A stretch of DNA of 64,000 bases from Aspidiotus rigidus (Eukaryota > Arthropoda > Insecta > Hemiptera > Diaspididae). Both the position numbers and the translations under genes were made by a program. The DNA lies in NCBI GenBank assembly GCA_035079385.1, contig JAVHKY010000054.1:1611001-1675000 (forward strand), read 5' to 3'. The notes under the pieces are model-generated. The model was not told the origin of the DNA and did not search any database. It saw only the letters and a list, made by a program, of their open reading frames with translations. Positions 36,868 through 46,845 of the stretch are shown piece by piece (the stretch's first letter is position 1; the number at the start of each line of letters is the position of its first letter).

Positions 36868-38215
36868 CTACATATTAGAAACCGAACAGGAAAACAAAAA
36901 CGCGAGAAGGAGGGAAGGAAGAAGATGACGGAATCCTGGTGATTCATGACTAGAGCAATCAACCTTTTCGATAAACTCATCTTCTGGAATAAACTGGTTG
37001 AGAATTATAACTTTAATATCATATTTGTGGTGGACGATTTCAATATTTTCAAGGGCAATACGTTTTCCATAAGAATTCTCAATATGAAGCAAGGTAACAG
37101 AACCCCCTTTGAACTTATGGTTTTGTGATATAAGGTGGTCAGCAAAAGCAGACTCACCTACAGAATTGGACTTCCAAGCCTCGATATGCTCTTTCTCTCT
37201 TATTTCAAGTTGACGACTGGTTTCGCCTATATAGACGACGCCCTCACAATCCTGACATTCAATTTTATAAACACCACACGACTCATTCTTCGGGATGCGA
37301 TCCTTAGTATTACGAGAAATAAAGTGGTTTAAAGCCAAACGGTTTTAAGACTCGACCTAATACAGAAGAAAATTTGCCCAAATAGGGGAGGCGAATCCAT
37401 TCGTTAGATTTATCAGAAGTACTGCCGGGAAGGGAGGTAATCCCATCAAGAAATTTTTTGATCAGTTTTTTCCTTATCAAACCATCGATATCAATATCTA
37501 AATGACAGTGGTGCCAGATGTACGGATTTATCCGTAGAAATACGGATAATCTGTCTTCCAAAAAATAATACGGATTTTCCTACGGATTTTGCTTAAAATA
37601 CGGATTTTTTATGCCAAAATACGGATAATTGTGTGTTTCAATGGCTCGAATTTTTTTTGAGAATGAGGGTACCTCCGAAATGATGAAAAAGGAAATTTTT
37701 CTGTCCTCAATGTAAGTTTGTACAGGGGCGCAAGTGGTGACGAGTGACGACAGCTTCAGAGGTGTCGTTAGTCCTAATATTGTTAGAAGTTCTCAGAGCT
37801 CGGCAGTCCGTAGTCGAGACGTTATCAGTATCCTACGTATCTCCAGAGACCTGCAGCCGGTCAGAACGGACATTAAAAAGGATGATTCCAGAGTTTTTCA
37901 TGTGACAGGAGAAAGGTTGCTGTAGTACATGTATGAGAGATACCTTTCTCCTGATCGTTATTGGTGATCCGCGAAAATCCGTTTTTGAAAAAAAAAAATC
38001 CGTAGAAATCCGTTTTTAGGTCTCACAAAAAATTTCGGATACGGGTTTAAGAAAATATCATCTGGCAGCACTGAAATGATTACGAATGGCTATAAGTTTT
38101 TGATGACCGAAGCCCCTTTAGAGAACTCAGAGGAGTTCATAGGAACGTGGACAAGCCTGTGAACTAAAGAATTAAAAGCGGCATATTTATGCGAAGGGGG
38201 TAGAAAGAAGACCCG
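36868..38215 (-). pseudogene. PLE C1 coding remnant (RT end + GIY-YIG)
   Basis: Reading from 38215: the S-L-V-H-R-L-V-H-V-P-M thumb block and S-V-I-K-N-L. It is then interrupted by the 567-bp MITE and continues I-D-G-L-I-R-K-K-L-I-K-K-F-L-D-G. The GIY-YIG domain follows in 37338-36868: SCGVYKIECQDCEG, VYIGETSRQLEIREKEH, SAFADHL. The nuclease frame is intact to a stop at 36868. The RT core is absent (5' truncation). Confidence 0.8.
37507..38073. mobile_element. 567-bp MITE with 15-bp TIRs and 6-bp TSD
   Basis: The ends are CAGTGGTGCCAGATG and, inverted, CAGTGCTGCCAGATG (14/15). AAATGA at 37501-37506 is repeated exactly at 38074-38079. The plus-strand PLE copy at 38909-38918 shows the uninterrupted site with one AAATGA (on the complementary strand), proving the insertion. 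Subterminal regions are full of ACGGATTT / AAATCCGT copies in both orientations, typical of transposase-binding arrays. A 63-codon internal frame has no domain. Superfamily not assigned. Confidence 0.9.
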
Positions 38216-38219
38216 TCAG

Positions 38220-39430
38220 TGCACGTCGCCTTCCTAAAAATGCCGAACTCATGATGGTTATTAGTGACAGTAATGGAGAGGTACAAGAAATTGATATGAG
38301 AGCCACCGACCTCCATGGTGAATTTTATAGATGGGTATAAACTATTAATAAAACCGATAAAGGTAACGCCGTTGTTATTCTTGAGAAGGCTTTTTATGTT
38401 AGTAAAGTTAATGAAGCACTTTGTGATAGGAACGCCGCGCCGTCGTTAATGAGAAGTTCAATTTTAACGCTTATGTGGCCAAAGTCAGGAGAGCCCTTAA
38501 CCGGAGTGAATCTCTCATAAGAAAGGTACCCTTGAAAAAGATGATTGTCGTACCCAAACCTGTGCCGCCTAAGCTCTATGGCCTCCCTAAGATCCATGAG
38601 GAAGGTACTCCTATGAGGCCAGGAGTTTCTTATGTCTCCTCCCCTGCTTACTATTTGGCTAAATTTTTTGACCGGTGGTTCAAGTCTAGGGTTGATTTTA
38701 TATCTAAACACTCCATGAAAAATTCTGTTAATCTTATTGAGAATATTGTTAATAGTATTCCTCCTCAGGACTCCTTTTTGCTCTCGTTTGATGTAGTGGG
38801 TCTCTTTTCACGTATTCCTGTGGCCCCTACGCTTCAATGTTTGGGTGAGCTCTTAGTTTCTGCTCACTCCTCTAAAGAGGCTTCGGTCATCAAAAACTTA
38901 GCCATTCGTAATCATTTAGATACCAATATCGATGGTTTGATAAGGAAAAAACTGATCAAAAAATTTCTTGATGGGGCTACCTCCCTCCCCCGCAGTACTG
39001 CTGATAAATCTAAAAAATGGATTCGCCTCCCCTACTTGGGCAAATTTTCTTCTGTATTAGGTCGAGTCTTAAAACCGTTTTGCTTTAAACCAGTTTATTA
39101 CTGTCCCTTTTCTGTTAAAAAAATTTCTAGTAATACTAAGGATCGCATCCCGAAGAATGAGTCGATGGTGTTTATAAAATTAAATGTCAGGATTGTGAGG
39201 GCGTTTATATAGGCAAAACCAGTCTTCAACTTGAAATAAGAGAGAAAGAGCATATTAAGGCTTGGAAGTCCAATTCTGTAGGTGAGTCTGCTTTTGCTGA
39301 CCACCTTATATCACAAAACCATAAGTTCAAAGAGGGTTCTGTTACCTTGCTTCATAATGAGAATTCTTATAGAAAAGGTATTGCCCTTGAAAATATTGAA
39401 ATTGTCCGCCACAAATATGATAGGTATTAA
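38220..39430 (+). pseudogene. PLE C2 coding remnant, RT core deleted
   Basis: The N-terminal and finger region (38220-38700) has a stop at 38338 and a frameshift near 38440. The block T-D-K-G-N-A-V-V-I-L-E-K-A, the LYGLPKIHEEGTPMRP block and RT motif A SFDVVGLFSRIPV (38790) follow. At about 38870 the sequence jumps from GELLVSAH straight to the post-RT block S-V-I-K-N-L-A-I-R-N, deleting motifs B and C. A frameshift near 39165 splits the GIY-YIG domain, which continues as VYIGKTSLQLEIREKEH up to the insert at 39430. Confidence 0.85.
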
Positions 39431-40008
39431 AGTTTTTTTTTTTTTTTTTTTTTTTTTCATTACATCCAACCATAGAGAAAAATTATAAAAGAAAAACACA
39501 AAAAAAAAAATAAATAAATAAATAAATAAAAATAAAAAAAATAAACAAAACAATATAAAACAAAACAAAAAAAAAAGAATAGGGTGAAAAAAATTACACA
39601 CATGCATAAATGTACAAAAAAAAAAAAAAAAAAAAAAAAAAGTGGAAACAATAGTACTCTGACATAGCAATCCGTTGTGAGGACTGGAGCCGAGTTTGAT
39701 TTCTTGTATTAAAAAAGATTGATTTAATCGCTCTTTAGAATTTAAAGAAAGTAAATCATAAAAAAAAAAAAAAAAAAAAAAAAGGTTGGGAAGAGGATGG
39801 CGACTGGGCCTTACCTTGAAGGAAATGAATTGAATTTAAATGTTGATGGAAGGAGATAGGTCAGAGATAAATTTGAAAATGTGTGAGAAAATTGAAGGGT
39901 TTTCTGATGATAGGAGGTCGGTGGCTCTGAGTGGGGTAGCGAATTGTAGATTGATGGCTTCTGAGTATAGTATTTGTCTGATGTTGGATATTTCTGGACA
40001 TTCGAAAA
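39430..40008 (-). mobile_element. Poly(A)-tailed insert in PLE C2
   Basis: About 580 bp interrupts the PLE C2 coding sequence, which stops in the K-Y-D block and resumes at 40009 with L-L-N-Q-F-I-P-E-G-E-F-I-E-K-V. On the minus strand it ends in a run of about 27 A (39432-39458), and T/A-rich low-complexity sequence fills 39480-39640. This fits a retroposed sequence integrated by a LINE. No coding domain is seen and the target duplication is not clear. Confidence 0.65.
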
Positions 40009-40179
40009 GATAATGATTTTGTTAAACTTCTCAACCAGTTTATTCCAGAAGGTGAGTTTATTGAAAAGGTTTATTGCTCTAGTCATGAATCACCATGATT
40101 CCGTCATCTTCTTCCTGCCCTCCTTCTCGCGTTTTGTTCGGTTTCTTCTATGTAGTTACTTCAGTACGTGTTTCGAACT

Positions 40180-40217
40180 GCTTTGAAAATGGCTTTTCAG
40201 CCGAAAGCTGGCTCAGC
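40180..40217 (+). ncRNA. Hammerhead-like fold, PLE C2 end
   Basis: Stem I GCT (40180-40182) with AGC (40215-40217); degenerate core TTGAAAA; stem II GGC-TTTTCA-GCC (40191-40202); GAA; stem III AGC-TG-GCT (40206-40213); C at 40214. It matches the C1 end and has the same degenerate first core box. Confidence 0.5.
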
Positions 40218-40373
40218 TTGTATATTTGTTTTGTTTTATACGGTTGTAAAGTAAATTATTCGAATTAATAAATTTCTTTTTAGATTCCTTTCTTTCTAGA
40301 TAATTTATTTTTTCACCTTCCTCATCAGTATGTGCCGTAATTTAGAAGGATATTAATTCTATAAATGTTGCCG

Positions 40374-40494
40374 ACATATTGCCAACATGTTGCCGACATG
40401 AAGCCAACAAATGTTGAGGTAGCCAACAAATGTTGCCAACATGTTGCCGACAAATGTTGCCGACATGTTGCCGACAATTGTTGCCGATATGTGG
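40374..40494. repeat. 12-bp minisatellite ATGTTGCCGACA, right block
   Basis: About nine copies in the same orientation as 36508-36691, implying one array split by the PLE pair. Confidence 0.85.
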
Positions 40495-41579
40495 CGTTTC
40501 AAAGATTTTGTCCGCTATCGAAAATTATTTTGTCTTACTGTTAACGATCTTAATCCAAACATTTTTTTTGTCCACATCTTCCGGTTGGAACTCACCATGG
40601 CGCGTTTCTTAGCAGGATTCATTCCATAGTTTTAAAAGGGTCGGGAAATAGAGGGGACATTGCCGTCATGAGATAACAAGATCCTCATTTCTTGGTGAAG
40701 AATTTTGTCTTCAAGCATTCTCTTGGTATCATTCGACTGCAGTAGTAGAAGAGAGGAAGACCGCAAAAGGCAAAATACAAACTGCTAGTACGAAGGATGA
40801 TACCATGTTTTTTATACGAATTTATTTAGTTATATTTTTTTACTATGTCAAAAAGTTTTGTAGCTTAAATTCTTTTTTTTCAGACTCTTTTTTTAATCTT
40901 TTGTTGGTGAGGACGTAGAGTGTCGTCAACTATATTTATTTACTGCAATCTCAAGATATTTTGTCATTCATTCGCCTTCTTCTAGGCGTGTCTCTTTCAA
41001 AAAGATACCTCACCGACTCCAAAACAAGAAGCTAAAAATCCGCTTATCGTGAAGTAATTTTATTGGACCACAACTTCACACTTTGTATAGTCGATTCAGT
41101 GACATGAAAAATTGTACCAGGTTATTTTTCATACCTACGAGTTCGAGGTTGTAACGATCCGCTCGATTTCACAGAGTCCGTCCATTTTTCCCTACATTAA
41201 CGCTATATAATTTGATGAGGCTGCAGATGATTAATTTCAAACTCGAGCGAGGTACGCTGAGAAAATTAATTTCATTTGTTAAAGGGTCACAATTTCACCT
41301 ACGAAGTTATTGGTACCCATCGAACGTTACAGGCTCGATCGGTTTGGCCGCATTTCTCGGCTGTAGACCTACTAAAAGTTCACGCGAATGATGGTTTTCT
41401 CCAATTTGAACGCAATAAGTACACTTGATTGTTAAAAAGGAGAGTGAAATTGATTCGCCGACCGGACGAAAACAACTTCGTTTTCCAGCGTTTTAACGAG
41501 ATTTCTGCGTGCGTAAATATTGTACGCGTACTCATTATTTCTTTTTTAATCCGCGAAATATGATAGAAATTGTGTAGCT
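40495..41579. other. Unannotated stretch
   Basis: No coding region or repeat recognised. Confidence 0.4.
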
Positions 41580-42163
41580 GGTGACGAAGACAACGCCGGC
41601 GTCGCGTCGTCATCATCATCATCGAACCCGGTACCTCAATTTTCGAGTACACACCAGCACACACAAACATAACTCAGCACCTATAATCAGTATACCCACA
41701 CTTACACACACCTACCTCGCGTACGAGCACAGATTGCGAAGTACGTTATTTCTACGGCGTTACAACGTACGGTAGGAACGCTGTTCGAGCGGGCAAGGGT
41801 TAGTTGCGCTTTACGCGCGTGACGTCATGAAAAAACGCCGGGCGCAGTGCGCGGGTGCTGCGGCATCATCAATATTTCGGACGATATCGACGACAACGCT
41901 ACCACAATAGCGTTCAGTAAGTGTACTTTCCTTCCATTCGAGCTTTCGTTCAGATTAGTGATAGCCGCTGCTCGAGTAAAAATAGTGATATTGGCGCGCG
42001 TATTGTGCGGAAATTTTTCATCGGGAAACTCGTCGGATCGATTGTGTCGAAAATTTCGTACGAATTACGCGAATTTTCGTACCGATGTGGGCTGCGAACT
42101 CAAAGCTATAAAGCTCGAAAGCGGATCGACTTTGGATAATTGAGAATCTTTAGGGTGGAGATG
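41580..42163 (+). promoter_or_regulatory. CpG-rich block, putative promoter / untranslated exon
   Basis: CpG density is far above the surroundings. It holds a TGACGTCA at 41820-41827 and ends at a good donor, ATG|GTAAGG, at 42163/42164. No coding region with a recognised domain is present (a 98-codon frame at 41847-42143 is probably incidental). It lies 8.6 kb upstream of the SIK coding exon on the same strand, so an untranslated first exon of that gene is plausible. This is inference. Confidence 0.4.
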
Positions 42164-45100
42164 GTAAGGGAGTTTTTACTACCTTGATATTCAAATTAAT
42201 ACAAAATGCACTAACGCGTAATAACTTTACTGTATTATTATAACGAGGATGCTACTAAATGGAAAGATCCTGGGATGAAAATACTGGAAAAGTTTGATAC
42301 GATCGATCGGCCGCACTCGCTGTGCGTGAAGTTGATGTAAGCGAACATTTTTCACCCTAGAGTAGGTGTGTCTTTGAGGTGGCGAAGTACAAAAAACTCA
42401 CGTTTGAGTACGGCTATCGAGAGCTGAACTCTTGAAGATTTCGGTTCTCGCTGTTACAACGCATTAATTTGTCTCGATAAAGTTGACTACCTTGTTGTGA
42501 AATCGTATTCTCGTGGCTTAATTGTCACTCAGACGACAAGGAAAGAACCCGTTCACAAATGTCCGTTTGCTCTAAATCACACTCGGTTTTTATATCCTTA
42601 ATTTTCCAAACGTCACTCTAAATCACGCTATTCATCTTAGCAGTTATCCCTAGCACGGTCGAGACGAGTGCGAAGTAGAAATTTGGCCTTTTGTGAATTA
42701 CACTCCAGTCAAGACTTTCAAATAGTCGCTGGAAAAGTATTACTCAGTAGACAAGTAAAAAGAGTGAAAATGAATTTGCTAGAGCGAATGCTACGTAATT
42801 ACCGGGAAAATATCGAGTTGATTCAATCTCCTTCTCGTGAAGCTGATTGAAATCACGTTTTCAATTCTATTCTTCGAATTACCTACAAGCTTCTTCCGTA
42901 GCATTCAACTCCGACGTGATACATAAACCATTTTCACATTCCAAGAAAACTAGGTACTGATGTATGAAAATTCTGATAATTTCTGAAGTCATAATCTACA
43001 CACGTGATGTTGGACTTACAATAAAGGTAAAGTTGGTTTTCGATTGACTAAACCGTTAATCAGTCAGAAATAAAAAGAGTAGAGTGGGAATATATGGGGT
43101 GCCGATTATCAAGAGTGTTCATTAAGGGCTTCTCCGTTTACTAGCTATTTATTGTAAGGTTCTCCAATGCAGGAAATTTTCAAAAAAGCTCTTCGTAAAT
43201 ATAGGAGACGAACAGGCTCCCTCTCAGTTTTCCTAAGCTAGTTTCTCGTATACCTATCTATATCTTTTCCTCAAAGGCAGGGAAACTTACCCGAAAAAAT
43301 CTTCTCCAAACCAGTTTTCAAACCTTAAAAGCTTAATTTTTAAGTAATTTCTAAATTTATCAATTATAGTTCTTAAATGTAACTTAGGTTATATCTAAAA
43401 TACGATCATCCTAGTCTAGTTCAATAACAAACTTCTTCTCTAGAGATATTATATTCACCCACTTAGTGCGTCATTTTCATTAGTCTTGAATTATTAGTGT
43501 ATACTGAGATACCAGGAATTCCGGACAATTTCTTCGTGGCTGGCAGGCCTGCGTAGCCAGAGTCGATTTGTATTGAGGGCTTCATGAGAGTTTGGAAGAT
43601 GAAGTCCCCAGACCTTCTTTTTCCCTTTGTTTAGGCGTAGTAGTGATGTCATTTTATTAAAGTTGTATCTCTGGCTAAGAGAGGAGTAGTAGGATCAGAC
43701 CCTCCCATCCTTCTTTTAGCTACGAGCTCGGGGGGCTGATGAACGATACTTGTAAATTTCTAGTTCAGGAACGTAGTTTGAATGTGAGTTCCAGATTTAG
43801 TGAGTATTCGAGCATGTATGTAAGAATTATGTAATGAAGAAGAGAGAAAAAAAAAGGAGGTTCATCCACCTCGCCATATGAATTGAAGCTAGGGCTCGTC
43901 CGGAAGGCGTCTAGCGCCAGCTGGAGTACAATTTGGATTCGTTTGGTGATCTCTCAACCGTGCAAATGGCCTGGACTATGTGTTATATTATTCCGTACTG
44001 GAGTCATATAGGTACTGCTTACACTTTGAACCAAAGCAACTGCAGCACCCGCAGCCAGAGCAACCGACCTCAATATCTTGCTATTCATTTGCGCACATCC
44101 AATTCATCTTTTGGAAAAGTGGTCCATCGCAGAGCTCCAAGTGGATGTTGGGTCCAAGAGAGCATTAAATTTCCTAACCATATTATAAATAAGCTAAGTG
44201 TCGCACCAGGTGAAAGCCAGAAGCGGAAAGGGAGAAGCTTAAAGCTTCGTTCAAACCTTCGCAAGCCAAAAGCCAGAATGAGCTGAATTTTTCTTTAGCT
44301 TTCCTACTGATTCTCGCCAAATAAGAAAATACACTGCTAGAATTTTCAAGTTTCATATTCAACTAGGTCAGAACGGCTTTGCCAAAGAATTAACGAAGAT
44401 AAGAAAGATTGGTTTCGGCTCAGTTCAGCTGTTTAGCTATTAGGGCCTTTAGCATAGAAGCTTGTGGTGCAGTAATTCAATGGACATGAACACAAACTGG
44501 AAAATAGGTATCTTCCGCAAGTACAAGGAAGCCCCTATTCTCCTGATCGTTACATCTGGACTCACATTTCTTCGTTACATTGGTCAGCCGGAAATCAGCT
44601 GAATTGAGCCGAAAGCTGGCTGAGTTTTTCGGCTGCAATACTCTGAAAATAGAGCAGCTTTTCCCTGCACGGCGATTGCCTCCATCAATTTGGTAGTCAG
44701 TTGTAACTTGGCCGTTTATGGATGGAAGAAAAGAAGTAAACAAAAATTGAAGCCCTCAAAATTTTCGTTCAAACGATGCTGATTCCAGATTTTTGTTGTC
44801 ATATTTTCATCTCCGCGCATACAATCATTATGGAAGACGAACATTTGATCGAAAAAATCTCCTGGGGTAATCTGAACGGAAATTTCAAGGGTTTCAATTC
44901 TGTTTTTTTTTTTATTTTAACCGATTATTCAGATTGATGACGTCGCAGGCGAAGAAAATAGGCATTCGCCGTTGAGAGTAAGTAAAATGGACATTGACTA
45001 AACTTAGCGGAACATGAGCGAGCGCAAATACGATAGGCATACCATTAAAAACGAGATGGATGTCCATTTTACCTGCTCTCGAGTTTCTTTCCGAAGGAGA

Positions 45101-45779
45101 AGTTTTATAGACCAATTTTTTGATGACGTCACAGATCACGGCTATTAGGTAGCTGCTTACTGTTGCTGCAGTTCTCCTTTTCCTGGACTCCAATTCGGAT
45201 GGCTAAGCGGAATCTACACGACGGGTTTCGCAAGTGTATTCTCTCAAGAAGAAAGTTTGGGTTCTTCAGACGGATAATAGATTTTAAAGCTAGAGATGGG
45301 GAGCATCCAAAATTGAGCTACGGCTCCAACCCTGAGCTCTTTTCTAAGCTGCGGCTCCCTACTATTCGGTGGCTTCAGAGAAATGGAATCAAAAAACGGC
45401 TGATCCCCCTTCTATCCTTTATTACGGGTAGAAGAAGCAGTCGGCTCCCAAAACCGGAACTGTAATTGTAACTTCTGCTCTTACCCTCGTCTCTTTTCAC
45501 AGGTTTAAACTCTCTGCTTTTCAAGAGCCGGCTTCAAGCTTCGGAGCTGTTCCCCACCTTTATTTCATCAACTTGAGGCTTGAATCTATCTTTTGAGCTA
45601 GAGCACTTTAGTGTTTTCTGGAGGTAACGAATTGTTGGAAAACAGCCCAAGGATTTGGAGATGTTTCCATCTCGTTGATCACGTATAGTCCGGTAGGAAA
45701 TGAAGCCAGAAAGAGGGTCGCCGATGGAAAGGAGGGCTGCAGAATTTTAAGACCGACCCTTTCTCGCGACTGACTGGAT
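42164..45779. other. Unannotated stretch, possibly SIK intron
   Basis: No gene is supported. TGACGTCA occurs at about 45122. A 117-codon frame at 43933-44286 shows no domain. Nothing else is recognised. Confidence 0.35.
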
Positions 45780-46184
45780 TTCTATTCTTCTAAGGTCCAT
45801 GAAGTGCTCCAGCAGTATGGTGCCAAAGAGAGTGAGGATTTCAACTTCTCTAAGCATGTTAAAGAAGTTAGGAGTGTCATCATCAAGAGTGAGGCTATTA
45901 TCAAAACTTCAGCTTGAGAGAAGCCCTTCTTGTTCCTAACCCAACGCCTCCCCTCTCCTCGAAGGGCTGCCTAAAACGCTTAAGAACAATACCCCAATCC
46001 GACCAGTGGTTTCATTTATTTCCTCTCCCACCTACCTCCTTGCCAAATTCTTGAACCGTTGGTTCAAATATCGTATTGATTTTGAATCTCCTCATTCGGT
46101 CTTGAATTCGGCCTCTTTAACTGACTAACTGAAAGGTGTAAGTCTTCCCCCGTTTGTTCCCGAGTATTCCTAAGCTTCGCGAAA
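45780..46184 (+). pseudogene. PLE fragment D1
   Basis: Closely matches 47527-47940 of the longer PLE copy (the block from S-K-V-H-E-V-L-Q-Q through L-Y-G-L-P-K-like sequence to F-P-S-I-P-K). It contains stops and small indels. It is directly followed by the minus-strand fragment. Confidence 0.75.
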
Positions 46185-46845
46185 AACAAAAATTCCGTAG
46201 GGAGAGTAAACAATGCAAACCGCAGAAAAATATAAGACGACGAGCGCTTTCGGTTAATAAACCATCTTCAAGCCTGAAATGAAAGCAACTGACGAACAGA
46301 AAAGGAGAGCAAGGTATTAAGATTGTCCAAACGAGAAATCGCGGTGTGAATCATAAACCAGTTCGATCAGGCCATCTTCCGGAATGTACGAGTTGAGTAC
46401 GGTGATACCGTCGGTGTTGAGATGACGCATTATCTCTATGCTCAAGGGCGATGCGCTTACGATAGGAATTCTCCTTATGGAGGAGCTTTTCGGATCCCTC
46501 GCGGAAGCTGTGGCCACTATTTATTAAATGATCAGCAAAAGCTGACTCCCCTAAGTGTCCCTTCTTCCAAGACTTCAGGTGCTCAGCTACTCTAACTTTC
46601 ATTTGGCGGTTGGTCTCACCAATATAAAAGCCTCCACAATCCCCACATTCCAACTTGTAAACACCACTCCTCTCATCAACAGGTATGGGGTCCTTTAGTC
46701 TCACAAACAACCTCTTGACTGTGGTAGGGTTGTAAAGCGCGGGTCTGAAGCCAAACGGGCGGAGGGCCCGACCCAATTGGAGGGAGAACTTCCCCAAGAA
46801 AAGGGAGACTGATCCAACGCAAAAGGCGATCACGGATCGTTGGTT
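46185..46845 (-). pseudogene. PLE fragment D-left (GIY-YIG end), inverted
   Basis: Read on the minus strand: LGKFSLQLGRALRPFGFRPA, then SGVYKLECGDCGGFYIGETN, HLKSWKKGHLGESAFADHL and E-N-S-Y-R-K-R-I-A-L-E-H. A frameshift follows before the last block, I-T-V-L-N-S-Y-I-P-E-D-G-L-I-E-L-V. The tail carries a hammerhead-like fold and matches the 49150-49261 end in inverted orientation. Confidence 0.8.
46238..46275 (-). ncRNA. Hammerhead-like fold, PLE D-left end
   Basis: On the minus strand: TTGAAGA core box, one T, stem II GGTT-TATT-AACC, GAA, palindromic stem III AGCGCT, C. Stem I (GGC with GTC) pairs with one wobble. The first core base is T instead of C. Confidence 0.5.

Larger units (their letters stand above)
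36692..40326. mobile_element. Inverted tail-out pair of Penelope-like elements (locus C)
   Basis: A minus-strand copy (36692-38215) abuts a plus-strand copy (38220-40326) so that both 3' ends point outward. Outer ends are inverted repeats starting GATGAGGAAGGTG at 36692 and, inverted, ending at 40326. Each carries a hammerhead-like fold. The left copy is interrupted by a MITE and the right copy by a poly(A)-tailed insert. The whole unit interrupts the ATGTTGCCGACA minisatellite. Confidence 0.85.

Noticed and set aside
39311..39651. Phe-rich frames on the minus strand
   Set aside because: They arise from poly(T) and T-rich low-complexity sequence inside the retroposed insert.
44600..44640. 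Another hammerhead end (GCCGAAAGCTGGCTGAG)
   Set aside because: Only the GAA/stem III text is present; no core box or stem II pairing partner lies upstream.
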